DNA from: an uncultured Paracoccaceae bacterium | GTDB taxonomy: Bacteria > Pseudomonadota > Alphaproteobacteria > Rhodobacterales > Rhodobacteraceae | Length of the DNA stretch: 16,977 nt | Reading direction: 5' to 3' | Assembly: GCA_937907485.1 (NCBI GenBank) | Contig: CALESR010000262.1 | Span: forward strand, 1 to 16,977 | Shown: in pieces, positions 1-7,435 of the stretch | Layout: every line of letters begins with the position of its first letter | How positions within the stretch are numbered: the first letter of the stretch is position 1 | The notes under the pieces: generated by a model | What the model was told of the DNA's origin: nothing | Database searches by the model: none | Seen by the model: the letters and a program-made list of their open reading frames with translations, nothing else | Position numbers and translations under genes: made by a program

Positions 1-61
1 CGCTGGCTGACGGGACCACCATGAGTCGGTTCGCCCGAAATGTCAAATGCAGGTTGCTCAT
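1..61 (-). CDS. partial early phage ORF, cut by the window edge
   Basis: An ATG at 61-59 overlaps the stop of the upstream 86-residue gene in an ATGA arrangement, the same junction style used through this operon. The frame stays open for 20 codons to the window edge and begins MSNLHLTFRANR. Too little is visible to name it. In Mu the gene after gemA (gp16) is mor, the middle activator, so a regulator is possible, but nothing in the 20 residues shows that. The start rests on the overlap alone. Confidence 0.4.
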   Translation of the reverse strand, partial: MSNLHLTFRANRLMVVPSAS

Positions 62-318
62 GGGCCGCTGCCCGGCTTGAAACCCGCCCGGATGTTGGGC
101 GCGCCAGGGCGGCGCACAGTGACCACCGTCGCCCCCTTGGCATCCTGGGCGATCTTGTAGGTCCAGCCCTCGATCACCACACCGCAGGCGCCCATTCCCG
201 CGGCCTTGTCGACGGCGCGCCCGATCTCGTGGCGCAGCGCCTCGACATCGAGACCCTGCACCCGCTCGAGATAGCGCAGCAGGGCGTGGTCGCTGACACG
301 GGTGCGCGAATGCTTCAC
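58..318 (-). CDS. small phage protein of unknown function after gemA
   Basis: This is an 86-residue protein with a GTG start at 318-316. The start overlaps the gemA stop in a GTGA junction, which is why it is preferred to the longer frame that runs upstream inside gemA. The N-terminal third (HALLRYLERVQGLDVEALRHEI) looks helical. The middle (GVVIEGWTYKI and ATVVTVRRP) suggests two or more beta strands, and the C-terminus is basic. There is no signal peptide, membrane segment or cysteine pair. The position between gemA and the next overlapping ORF marks it as a member of the early transcript. The function is not recognised. Confidence 0.72.
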   Translation of the reverse strand: MKHSRTRVSDHALLRYLERVQGLDVEALRHEIGRAVDKAAGMGACGVVIEGWTYKIAQDAKGATVVTVRRPGAPNIRAGFKPGSGP

Positions 319-749
319 GGCTCGATCTCCACCCCGGCGCGGCGGCACATTGCCTTGAGGGCGTCGATCACATCGGCGATCTGCGCCCATTCGCGCAGCA
401 TGTCGATGTCGGCGGGCACGCTGCCCCAGTGGCGGGCGAAGCGTTCGCGCACAAAGGCGTTCAGCCCGGCGCGGCCCGGGGTCTTGAGCGCCCCGGCTTC
501 GCCCAGCAGCGCCCACAGCTTGTGGGCATAGCGCAGGTCGGCGCGCGGTGCCGGGGCGTGGCGGCCCTTGGCAGCAGGCTTGAAGCCCCGGTTTTCGAGG
601 GCTTTGAGCACCGCCTTGATCTCGCGGTCATCCATGTCCGACAGGCTGGCCTTGCCGGTGATCTGCGCCTGCAGCCCGCGCCGGGTCTCGTCATCGAGAC
701 CCAGCTGGCGGCAGCCGACGTGCACCTTGCGGATCAGGGCGGCACTCAT
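315..749 (-). CDS. gemA: GemA regulatory protein (Mu gp16 / DUF1018 family)
   Basis: A 144-residue protein. The N-terminus (IRKVHVGCRQLGLDDETRR, then LSDMDDREIKAVLKALENRGFKP) and the C-terminal half (LRYAHKLWALLGEAGAL, LNAFVRERFARHWG) match the pattern I know for the GemA/DUF1018 family of Mu-like phages, and the length is usual for it. In Mu, GemA is an early protein linked to changes in host gene expression and DNA supercoiling; the mechanism is not settled. The ATG at 749 lies one base after the preceding stop. The gene ends in a GTGA overlap with the next. Its location well downstream of A and B fits the Mu early-region order. Confidence 0.85.
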   Translation of the reverse strand: MSAALIRKVHVGCRQLGLDDETRRGLQAQITGKASLSDMDDREIKAVLKALENRGFKPAAKGRHAPAPRADLRYAHKLWALLGEAGALKTPGRAGLNAFVRERFARHWGSVPADIDMLREWAQIADVIDALKAMCRRAGVEIEP

Positions 750-750
750 G

Positions 751-1122
751 TCAGTGACCCCGGCGCGGGTGCATGCGGATCACGCCATTCCCCTCGACCA
801 CGCCGCGCACCGGCAGGGCGGGGCCGGGTGCGGGCGCGGACGCCGGGTCGGGCGTGGCGCGGCTGGCGATGATCCGCGCGCGGATTTCGCCTTTCAGATG
901 CCCCTCGACGGCCAGCGCCGCCGTCGCCGCCAGATCGAGGATCGACACCGCAAAGTCGCGATGTCCGACGTGCAGGAACAGCGTGTCGCCTTCGGGGTTG
1001 GTGCGCACATGGCACAGCGTCGAGAGCACCTCGAAGGCGCAAAGGTCGTGCAGCACGCGCGGGCCGGGCTCGCCGGTGGTTTCATAGACCGGCGTCTGGA
1101 TCAGGGCGATTTCAGTGGGCAT
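751..1122 (-). CDS. phage early protein of unknown function
   Basis: A 123-residue protein starting at ATG 1122. A good ribosome binding site (GAGGAG) lies 7 nt upstream, just after the DUF3164 stop at 1134. The frame is open further upstream but would overlap the DUF3164 gene, so the short start is chosen. The body (VLHDLCAFEVLSTLCHVRTNPEGDTLFLHVG) reads as a compact alpha/beta fold. After residue 90 an Ala/Pro-rich stretch (PDPASAPAPGPALP) leads to a short basic tail. I do not recognise the family. Co-transcription with DUF3164 and gemA is inferred from spacing. Confidence 0.7.
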   Translation of the reverse strand: MPTEIALIQTPVYETTGEPGPRVLHDLCAFEVLSTLCHVRTNPEGDTLFLHVGHRDFAVSILDLAATAALAVEGHLKGEIRARIIASRATPDPASAPAPGPALPVRGVVEGNGVIRMHPRRGH

Positions 1123-1133
1123 GGTCGCTCTCC

Positions 1134-1784
1134 TCACGCCTTGGCCAGATCGATGGTGATCGCCTGCCAGGGCGCGGTCTGCGTCTGGCGGCGATAGAGG
1201 CGCACATAGGTCTTGGACCCGACGACCCGCATCGCGTCGCGGATGGCCCGCATGCCCTCTTGCCAGCGCGCATCCTCGATCTGCAGGCGCAGCAGCATGA
1301 AGATCTCGGAGCGGTTGATCTGCCCGGCCTTGTCGGTGTTGAAGGCGCGGGTGACGATGGCGCGGATTTCCGCCCTTGCGTCCGAGGCCCATTCGTTCAG
1401 GCACTCGTCGACCAGCGCCTTGGCGACCTGCAGTTCAGGGCCAAAGTCGATGTGGTCGGCGACCTGCACCTGAACCTTCCAGAGCCCGTCATGCGTCATC
1501 AGCGTCTTGTTGCCTTTGGCGCCGCCCTTGGACGCGCCGTATTCCTGCGCCAGCAGCGCGTCAAAGCCGCCGATGTCGTCAAAGCTGTGCGCCTTGAACC
1601 GGGCGATCTGCTCGGACAGCGCGAGGCCGTAACCGGCCAGCTTGCGCACCACCTCATCCTCGAGCAGGTCGGCGGGCTTGATGGTCTCTAGCGGCACCAG
1701 ATTGCCCTTGGCATCGGGCAGATAGATCTTGCCGTCCACATCGATACGGGCGTCGGGGATCGGCGCGGGGAAATGTTCAGACAT
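1134..1784 (-). CDS. DUF3164 family phage protein
   Basis: A 216-residue protein typical of Mu-like early regions. It opens with a segment pairing a small beta unit to its own metabolite-like phrase (RIDVDGKIYLPDAKGNLVPLE). Then come a helical region (EDEVVRKLAGYGLALSEQIARFKAHSFDDI), a conserved-looking KTLMTHDGLWKVQVQVADHIDFGPELQ segment around residues 94-120, and a helical C-terminus. This layout is what I associate with DUF3164, whose biochemical role is unknown. ATG 1784 has AAAGGA upstream and overlaps the preceding gene by 8 nt. There is no membrane segment or obvious catalytic motif. Confidence 0.78.
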   Translation of the reverse strand: MSEHFPAPIPDARIDVDGKIYLPDAKGNLVPLETIKPADLLEDEVVRKLAGYGLALSEQIARFKAHSFDDIGGFDALLAQEYGASKGGAKGNKTLMTHDGLWKVQVQVADHIDFGPELQVAKALVDECLNEWASDARAEIRAIVTRAFNTDKAGQINRSEIFMLLRLQIEDARWQEGMRAIRDAMRVVGSKTYVRLYRRQTQTAPWQAITIDLAKA

Positions 1785-2007
1785 CAGCGGGTCCTTTCAG
1801 GGGCTGCAGGGGGGTATCGGCGGGGCGCGGGGTGGCCGCGCCCGGGTGGATGGCACGCAGGCCAAGGGTTGCGAGCGCCCCGGCCATCGCCTCGATCTCG
1901 TCGCGGCTCACCAGCGTCGCGCCACGCGGGCCCAACAGGTCGACCTTGCCCATGCCGCGCGCGGCGAGGTCCATCATCTGGTCATAGGTCCAGCGGGGGG
2001 CAGTCAT
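1777..2007 (-). CDS. small phage protein of unknown function
   Basis: A 76-residue protein. Its ATG at 2007 overlaps the upstream stop as ATGA, and its own end overlaps the DUF3164 start by 8 nt. The N-terminal half (WTYDQMMDLAARGMGKVDLLGPRG, SRDEIEAMAGALATLGLRAI) looks like two to three helices. The last 20 residues are Pro/Ala-rich and probably disordered. No known family is recognised. Coupling on both sides is the main reason to call it. Confidence 0.68.
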   Translation of the reverse strand: MTAPRWTYDQMMDLAARGMGKVDLLGPRGATLVSRDEIEAMAGALATLGLRAIHPGAATPRPADTPLQPLKGPADV

Positions 2008-2201
2008 TCCGCGCTCTCCGCCGCGACCGGCGCCAGCACGGCTCTGGCCAGTCGATCGAACCGGAACTCGGCCGCTTTCTTCTCGTCGTGGGTGGTCCAG
2101 CTGCGCTGGATGAAGTCACGCGACTGCGCCCGGCGCATCGCCACACCGGCTTCGATCACCTCGATCAGCGCGGCCTCGCGCGCGGACGGCTCATGCGACA
2201 T
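2004..2201 (-). CDS. small helical phage protein of unknown function
   Basis: A 65-residue protein, almost entirely helical and charged (AREAALIEVIEAGVAMRRAQSRDFIQ, then THDEKKAAEFRFDRLARAVLAPV). The start is ATG 2201, with GGGAGAG just upstream inside the end of the previous gene; the overlap is 11 nt. The same frame is open far upstream, but that part is only the out-of-frame shadow of the preceding regulator gene. The 3' end overlaps the next gene as ATGA. A small accessory or DNA-associated protein is possible; nothing in the sequence proves it. Confidence 0.66.
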   Translation of the reverse strand: MSHEPSAREAALIEVIEAGVAMRRAQSRDFIQRSWTTHDEKKAAEFRFDRLARAVLAPVAAESAE

Positions 2202-2568
2202 CGCTCTCTCCCTTGAAGCGCGAACAGGTCTGGCAGGCGCGATACATCCGCACCCGCAGGGCATTGGTGTTGGCAAAGGCGCTGGCCTTGACGCGCCAGG
2301 CGTTGCACTCGTGCATCGGCATGGTGCCCAACGCCGGGCACTCCACCGTCTCGGCCAGCAGCACACCGCGCACGAGCTGCTCGACCGTCTGCATCGAGCC
2401 GCCATAGCTTTTGCGCAGCACCGTCGAGACCAGCGCCGCCGAGCGTCCCAGACGCAGCGCGACCTTGTTCTGACTGGTCTCGGTGCAGGCATCGGCCAGC
2501 GCCTGCACCCAGTCGGGCATGTCGGCACCCCAATGGGCACGGGCGGTGTCGAGGGGCGTCCGGCTCAT
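2191..2568 (-). CDS. phage HTH regulator with a four-cysteine C-terminus
   Basis: A 125-residue protein. Residues 18-72 read as a helix-turn-helix domain (WVQALADACTE, SQNKVALRLGRSAALVSTVLR, followed by a helix). The C-terminus carries four cysteines, C77, C88, C112 and C115, in the frame ECPALGT...HEC...RMYRACQTC, which could bind a metal. I recall similar proteins annotated as transcriptional regulators in Mu-like and lambdoid phages, but cannot name a family. ATG 2568 overlaps the previous stop by 4 nt. A role in early gene regulation downstream of the A and B genes is an inference. Confidence 0.75.
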   Translation of the reverse strand: MSRTPLDTARAHWGADMPDWVQALADACTETSQNKVALRLGRSAALVSTVLRKSYGGSMQTVEQLVRGVLLAETVECPALGTMPMHECNAWRVKASAFANTNALRVRMYRACQTCSRFKGESDVA

Positions 2569-3104
2569 GCCGCGCCCTCCGGCAGATGGGTGATCTGCTG
2601 CAGGTTATCGTCCCAGACCACACGCAACCGGCGCTCGCGCGGGGGGTGGATGCCGGTGTTGCGGATCAGCCGGTAGACCGCCGGGCGCGCGGGGGGCGAT
2701 GCCTTGCGCACCACCCGCAGATAGCCCGCCCGCGCCAGCATCTGGCAATAGGCCGAGGCGGCGTCCTTCTCGACCGGCACGGCGCAGAGCGTGGCGACAT
2801 CGACCGGGGCAAAGTCAGACCGCAGACTGCGGATTGCGAACCACATTGCCTCATCAGGGCTGCGCGGCTGCGGATCGACCGGCGGTACCGCGCCCTCGAC
2901 CACCTTGAACCGCAGGGCATTGGTGCCGCAGCGGCCCAGCTCCGTCACCATGCCCTTCACCTGCCAGCTGCGCACCAGATCGCCGGTGCGGCGCATGTCG
3001 ATGCGCAGCTCGGCCGAGATCGCGGCATAGCCAAACTCGCCCAGCCTTTGCGCCAACGCCCAGGCAGCGGCCTCCCGGGCGGGGGTCACGTTGCGCGTCG
3101 CCAT
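2565..3104 (-). CDS. winged-helix-like phage DNA-binding protein
   Basis: A 179-residue protein. ATG 3104 overlaps the ATPase B stop in a TGATG junction; an in-frame GTG one codon earlier is the alternative. Two wHTH-like repeats are visible. Residues about 8-68 are REAAAWALAQRLGEFGYAAISAELRIDMRRTGDLVRSWQVKG, ending in a wing-like LRFKVVE. Residues about 85-150 are PDEAMWFAIRSLRSDFAPVDVATLCAVPVEKDAASAYCQMLARAGYLRVV, ending RPAVYRLIR. The duplication is read by eye. It probably acts in regulation or transposition control next to A and B, but no target is evident. Confidence 0.72.
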   Translation of the reverse strand: MATRNVTPAREAAAWALAQRLGEFGYAAISAELRIDMRRTGDLVRSWQVKGMVTELGRCGTNALRFKVVEGAVPPVDPQPRSPDEAMWFAIRSLRSDFAPVDVATLCAVPVEKDAASAYCQMLARAGYLRVVRKASPPARPAVYRLIRNTGIHPPRERRLRVVWDDNLQQITHLPEGAA

Positions 3105-3859
3105 CACGCCACCCCCACGACTTCGGACCGGCGCGGGGTCGGCGCGGTGCCGGTAAACAGGCCGCGCGGGTCGAAATCGCCGCGCCCCATCCGTGCCCTG
3201 CCCAGAACCGCTGCGCGCTCATGCACCTGCGCGAGGTTGACGCAGACCCGCCGGGTCGAACCATGCGAGGCCTTGAGCACATCGGCGCGCAACTCGGTCT
3301 CGATCTCGACACCCGGCGCATAGATCGGCGCCAAATGGTTCAGGTCGGCCATGTCGGCGGGCTGCACCGCCACCCAGTCGAGCATGCGCCCGTGCACCCG
3401 CTCCCATTCGCGCAGCTTCTGCGGCAGCAGCTCCTCGCCGATCAGGATCACCGGTGCCTGGCTGCCCTCATAGATGTCGCGCACGATCTCGACCATGCGG
3501 CGGGTGACCAGATGATCGGCCTCGTCGATGATCAACGGCACCCCGGCCATCGCCAGAGCAGCGGCCACCCGGTCGACCATGTCGGCGGTGTTTCCCTTTA
3601 CCGGCAGGCCCAACTCGGTCAGGATCGCGGTGCACAGGCTCTTCTTCGTCCAGGCGGACTTGACCTGCACCAGCACCCCGCGAAACTTGTTGGCGGCATA
3701 GATTGCGGCCGTCGACTTGCCAAAGCCCGACCAGCCGTAATAGCAGGCCATGCCCGGCAGGCCGGGGACCCGGTGCTGCACCCGGTCGATCAGCGCCGTC
3801 AGCGCCGCCACGTTCCGCAGGGGCGCGACACTGTTGTAAAGCCTCGTCTCGTCTGTCAT
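3104..3859 (-). CDS. transposition target-capture ATPase B (MuB-like AAA+)
   Basis: A 251-residue AAA+ ATPase. Walker A is GWSGFGKST at residues 42-50, Walker B is PLIIDEADH at about 108-116, and a sensor-1-like VILIGEE lies near 137-143. In Mu, the B protein binds ATP and DNA, selects target DNA, and delivers it to the transposase; adjacency to A supports the same job here. ATG 3859 is chosen because AAGGAG lies 7 nt upstream. The frame is open further but would invade the 3' end of A. Mu B is about 312 residues and has an N-terminal HTH region; this protein is shorter and begins almost directly at the ATPase domain. It ends in a TGATG junction. Confidence 0.92.
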   Translation of the reverse strand: MTDETRLYNSVAPLRNVAALTALIDRVQHRVPGLPGMACYYGWSGFGKSTAAIYAANKFRGVLVQVKSAWTKKSLCTAILTELGLPVKGNTADMVDRVAAALAMAGVPLIIDEADHLVTRRMVEIVRDIYEGSQAPVILIGEELLPQKLREWERVHGRMLDWVAVQPADMADLNHLAPIYAPGVEIETELRADVLKASHGSTRRVCVNLAQVHERAAVLGRARMGRGDFDPRGLFTGTAPTPRRSEVVGVA

Positions 3860-3918
3860 TCTGGTCTCCTTGCTACCGCTCTTGCCGCCGGTGGGCCTGC
3901 ACGCCCCCGGCGGTTCCC

Positions 3919-6024
3919 TCATCCGAAATACGCATCCCCGAAATCCGACCAGAGCATCCGCTCGGCCCGGTATTCCGGCGTGGATTGATAGACCCTCAGC
4001 CATTGCGCCTGCTCAGGCGTCACCTCGGCCCCGGCCTCGACACGCCGCTCCATCTCCAGCGCGCGGGCAAAGCGCTCGCGCGGGGCTTCGGGGGCAGGCT
4101 TCGGGGCCTGTCGCGCCACCAGATCGACCACCAGCGCAGCTTGCGCGGCCTCGATCCCCGGCTGCGGCGCAGGGGGCGCGACGGGTTTGGCGACAGGGTT
4201 GAACAGCGGCCGCACCACCTTGGCCTCAGGGGCCGGGGACGGTGCCACCGGCGCAACCGCGTCGAGGTCCAGACCCAGCTCGCGCGCTGTCAGGGCGCGG
4301 TGCGCCTTCAATGCCGCGCGCTCGGCCTTGAGCCAGTCGCCGCGCGCCTTGGCATGCAGCCGCGCCTCGTCGATCGACAGGAACCCGGCCTTCAGACGGC
4401 ACTCGGCTTCACCCAGATAGCGGTTGTCGGCGCTGTAAATGTGCACCGCGCCATGCAGATCGGCGGGGTCAAAGCGCAGGATCACCCGCTCGCCCGCGAC
4501 CGCGTGCATCCAGTCGGCCCAATACTCGTTGCCCTGCAGCCGCACGACGCCGGTCTTGCTGTCGGCGCGCAGCCCCTCGGCCCCCAGCAGCCACAGACGG
4601 CGCTGCGCCTCGGTCGCCTTGCGGATCGGCGCGCGCTCATAGCTCTCGGCAAAGACCTCGGCAAAGGACCGGCCCCATGCCACCTCGGACCGCCGCCCGC
4701 GCCGCAGGTTGTGCTCTTCGATCCCCTCGGCCACGACCTTGAGGAACTCCTCGAAAGGCACGGCGCGGCTGCCATAATCCTCGGGCTTGGCCTCGGGCTT
4801 GTTGCCGGTCCAGGCACCGTCAAAACGCGGGTCCTTGGCGATGGCATCGCACATGTCGCGAAACGCCCGCTCGATCGGCTTCGATTGCCCGGCATAGGGC
4901 GTGGCCCAGTGGATCTCGCAGCCCAGCCCGACAAAGAGGCCGGGGATGTCGTCTTCGCGCACCTTGAACCGGAACCGGGTCTGCGTGCCGCCGGTGATCA
5001 GCTTGGCGGCGAACTCGCGCCCGTTGTCGAGCACCACATGCTCGGGGATGCCCCAGTCGGCGATCATGTCGCCAGCGGCCAGCAGCACGGCGTTGGAATT
5101 GGCGGTCAGGTCCAGCCGCCAAGACAGGATGCGGCCCGAGTAAATGTCCTGAAACGCCACCATCTGCGGGCGCACCGGCGTGTTGAACCCCGGCCAGGCG
5201 ACAAAGACGTCGAACCGGTGAAAGTCGCCGTTCACCACTTCCAGCGCATGCAGCGCGGTCTTGTCGCGCACCTGCGGCGGATACATCCGTTTCAGGGCGT
5301 CGAGCCCCTTGCGTGCCAGCACCTGCACCGGCTGGCTGACCCGTGCGTCCAGATAGCGCCGCATCGTGCGGTCCGGGGCGATGATCCAACCCTTGCCGCG
5401 CGCCACCCGCTCGGCCCGGCGCCAGCAGCTGGAAAAGGACGGACCGGCAAGGCGCAGATAATCCGCCTTCAGCCAGTCAAACGCCTCCTCGTCGAACTCG
5501 GCCCGCGCCACCTTGCGCGCCACAGCCCGATGCTTGGGTGCCAGATACGGCAAGCGGTCATCCGGGCGCACGCCCTCGACCAGACCCAGCCACGACCACA
5601 GACTGCGCGGGCTGACGCCCTCGATCTGCGCAACCTCGCGCACCGCCAGATCGCGGCCCAACCCGATCTCCAGCGCCTCGACGGACTGCACCGCGCGCAG
5701 CCGATGGCGCGCCTTGCCTTGAACCCCCTCGGGCAGCGCCTCGAACCACGCCCAGAACTCGCCCCGGTCACGCACCGGCGCGGGCGCAGGGGCCACCGCA
5801 GACGCCAGCAGCGCCTTGCGGGCCGCCAGCGGCAGCGCCGACCAGTGATACTCCCAGCCGCCCCCACGGCCTGCGCGCCGCCGCGCCAACGACGGGTTGG
5901 CGCGCAGGTTGATGCGCTTTACCCAGCGCTCAACATTCTGCTGCGTGCCCGGCACGTCGGGCAGCGCGGCCTCGGCCAATTCGTTGGCCGTCCACCAGAG
6001 CTTGTTGGGGGCGAGATCGCTCAT
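3919..6024 (-). CDS. Mu-type DDE transposase A
   Basis: A 701-residue protein, near the usual MuA length of about 660. Residues 8-72 are the Mu-type winged-helix N-terminal domain (LWWTANELAEAALPDVPGTQ, GGGWEYHWSALPLAARKALL). Next is a helical DNA-end-binding region to about 240. The catalytic core has the DDE triad at D267 (VNGDFHRF), D333 (VLDNGREF) and E385 (GQSKPIERAF), with spacing close to MuA. A beta-barrel-like segment follows (about 490-560). A Pro/Ala linker (about 605-645) then leads to a C-terminal tail expected to contact ATPase B. It cuts and joins phage ends into target DNA. Its ATG overlaps the parB-like stop by 4 nt, and 59 nt separate it from B. Confidence 0.95.
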   Translation of the reverse strand: MSDLAPNKLWWTANELAEAALPDVPGTQQNVERWVKRINLRANPSLARRRAGRGGGWEYHWSALPLAARKALLASAVAPAPAPVRDRGEFWAWFEALPEGVQGKARHRLRAVQSVEALEIGLGRDLAVREVAQIEGVSPRSLWSWLGLVEGVRPDDRLPYLAPKHRAVARKVARAEFDEEAFDWLKADYLRLAGPSFSSCWRRAERVARGKGWIIAPDRTMRRYLDARVSQPVQVLARKGLDALKRMYPPQVRDKTALHALEVVNGDFHRFDVFVAWPGFNTPVRPQMVAFQDIYSGRILSWRLDLTANSNAVLLAAGDMIADWGIPEHVVLDNGREFAAKLITGGTQTRFRFKVREDDIPGLFVGLGCEIHWATPYAGQSKPIERAFRDMCDAIAKDPRFDGAWTGNKPEAKPEDYGSRAVPFEEFLKVVAEGIEEHNLRRGRRSEVAWGRSFAEVFAESYERAPIRKATEAQRRLWLLGAEGLRADSKTGVVRLQGNEYWADWMHAVAGERVILRFDPADLHGAVHIYSADNRYLGEAECRLKAGFLSIDEARLHAKARGDWLKAERAALKAHRALTARELGLDLDAVAPVAPSPAPEAKVVRPLFNPVAKPVAPPAPQPGIEAAQAALVVDLVARQAPKPAPEAPRERFARALEMERRVEAGAEVTPEQAQWLRVYQSTPEYRAERMLWSDFGDAYFG

Positions 6025-6848
6025 TCCAGCGACCCCTCATACAACAGCGCCGACAGCGCCTCGCTCTGGTCGCGCACGAACCGCCGCTGCGCTTCTTTCG
6101 GCGCCCGCGACCACGCGGTCTTGAGCGCCTTCAACGCGGCTTCAACAGGGTCTTCAACCGGGGTGGCATCGCCCACCTCGGCCCGCCACTGGCGCCGCGC
6201 GGTGGCCGCATTCTTGGCAGTCCCGCCTGCCAGCTTCAGGACCACTTGCGCCCGCTCGTCGGCGTCCGTGATCTTGCCGATCTCGCGCAGATCACTGACT
6301 ACGACCTTCGGCGCGCTACGCAGGGCGTCAATCTCGGCCCGCGTCAGCGCTTCGGCGGCGGCGATGGTCATGTTCACGGCCCGCGCCGTCACACCGCGAC
6401 GATCCGCCACGATTTCTGCAAAGGAAAAAGTTTTCCTTTGCATCCCATGCTTCGCCAGTGCCCCCGCGATACCCCCCGCCGTCTCCGGATACTTGCGCAC
6501 ATAGGCCCGCCGCCACGCCGCCAGAAACACCGCGTCATCCAGCGCATTCATCCCGCCCGGCAGGTTCTGCCCGGCCTCCATCAGCGCCGCCTCGTCATCC
6601 GTGCAACTGCAGGCCACGACCGGGATCGTCTCGAACCCCAGCCGTCGCATCGCCTCGATCCGGTGGGCGCCGTCGATCAGCACAAAGCCCGCCTTCGTCT
6701 TGCGCACCACGACCGGGGTGGTGAACCCGTATTCCTCGATCAGGTCGATCAACGCCGCGACCTGATCCTCGCCAACCGGGCGCAGTCGGCCGCTGACATC
6801 GATCTCGGCAATCGGCAGGTCTTTGGTGGCGGGGTGATAGGTGGTCAC
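6021..6848 (-). CDS. ParB/Srx-domain phage protein upstream of the transposase
   Basis: A 275-residue protein with an N-terminal ParB domain. A beta-strand pair (LPIAEIDVSGRLRP) is followed by a helix (QVAALIDLIEEYG), then FTTPVVVRKTKAGFVLIDG. Next is the ParB box GAHRIEAMRRLG (residues 60-71), the equivalent of the nucleotide-binding GERR motif. NLPGGMNALDDAVFLAAW (95-112) matches the second ParB box, and an HTH (about 141-168) follows. Known ParB-domain proteins are CTP-dependent DNA clamps or nucleases; which applies here cannot be told. The start is GTG, in a GTGA overlap with the wHTH gene. It couples to A by ATGA. Partition in a lysogen seems unlikely, since there is no parA. Confidence 0.85.
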   Translation of the reverse strand: MTTYHPATKDLPIAEIDVSGRLRPVGEDQVAALIDLIEEYGFTTPVVVRKTKAGFVLIDGAHRIEAMRRLGFETIPVVACSCTDDEAALMEAGQNLPGGMNALDDAVFLAAWRRAYVRKYPETAGGIAGALAKHGMQRKTFSFAEIVADRRGVTARAVNMTIAAAEALTRAEIDALRSAPKVVVSDLREIGKITDADERAQVVLKLAGGTAKNAATARRQWRAEVGDATPVEDPVEAALKALKTAWSRAPKEAQRRFVRDQSEALSALLYEGSLE

Positions 6849-7042
6849 TGCTCAGGCCCTTTGATCATCGTGTAAAAAAACCGCCGTTTGCCGCCCACCA
6901 GCTCCTGACGGCAGTCGATCACCGCGCCGTGGTGGCGCAGCTCGCTCATGCAGGCGTTGACCGCCATCACCCGCGCCCGGCGCACGACCTGCCGCGTGGT
7001 CACCGGCTTGCCTTCGCGCAGCAGCGCCAGCACGCGCTGCAA
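6845..7042 (-). CDS. winged-helix phage protein with a disrupted or non-standard start
   Basis: 65 residues from a TTG at 7042. The fold reads as a winged helix: RVLALLREGKPVTTRQVVRRARVMAVNACMSELRHHGAVIDCRQ, with the wing KRRFFYTMI. There is no ATG or GTG in frame. A double ATG that overlaps the previous stop (7076-7071) is in another frame, separated by a run of seven G (7057-7063 on the plus strand). Removing one base would give an ATG start and add an N-terminal leader ending LTSPRLQR. The start is therefore uncertain. The gene ends in GTGA with the ParB-like gene. A DNA-binding regulator is likely. Confidence 0.7.
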   Translation of the reverse strand: MQRVLALLREGKPVTTRQVVRRARVMAVNACMSELRHHGAVIDCRQELVGGKRRFFYTMIKGPEQ

Positions 7043-7075
7043 CCGGGGCGATGTCAGGGGGGGCGGCGTGCATCA

Positions 7076-7435
7076 TCAGCGGGCCGTCGGTGCGCTCGGG
7101 CGGCGCCCGTCGCCACCCCGGGCATAGCCATAGCCACTCAGCGCATCGCCCCGGCCGCGGCACGGCGTGCACATCCGATTGTGGATGCCCTCGCTGGCAA
7201 AGGTCGCGCCGCAGCTCAGGCAGGCCCTCGGGCCGCGCTTGGCAGCCGTGTCGACTGCCGCCTGCAACTGGTCGCGCTTGTCTTCGGCCAGTGCCAGGGC
7301 GCCCGGACCCCAGACGCGGCGACCATCGGGGTCCAGCACCAGATGCTTGCTCGACAGCGGGTCATACTCGACGCGATACCGCGCGAACCTTGGCGCGGGC
7401 ATGTTATGCGCCTTGGCGGTCATGCTGCGGCTCAT
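7076..7435 (-). CDS. C4 zinc-ribbon phage protein
   Basis: 119 residues from ATG 7435. The start overlaps the stop of the 40-residue peptide (ATGA), so it is preferred over a longer in-frame start inside the gene before. The N-terminal half (RYRVEYDPLSSKHLVLDPDGRRVWGPGALALAEDKRDQLQAAVDTA) looks like a beta hairpin plus a helix. The second half holds CLSCGATF...NRMCTPCRG, two CxxC pairs 15 residues apart, as in zinc ribbons. The tail is Gly/Arg-rich. It probably binds a nucleic acid or a protein partner. The family is not recognised. Confidence 0.75.
   Translation of the reverse strand: MSRSMTAKAHNMPAPRFARYRVEYDPLSSKHLVLDPDGRRVWGPGALALAEDKRDQLQAAVDTAAKRGPRACLSCGATFASEGIHNRMCTPCRGRGDALSGYGYARGGDGRRPSAPTAR

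Noticed and set aside
1729..2676. 315-codon plus-strand frame.
   Set aside because: Antisense to five coupled early genes; composition is not protein-like.
3860..4003. Longer ATPase B start at 4003.
   Set aside because: It would overlap the transposase gene by 85 nt; ATG 3859 has a clear AAGGAG.
3703..6504. 933-codon open frame on the plus strand.
   Set aside because: It lies wholly antisense to the transposase, ParB and ATPase genes, has Arg/Pro/His-rich random-like composition, and is an effect of high G+C.
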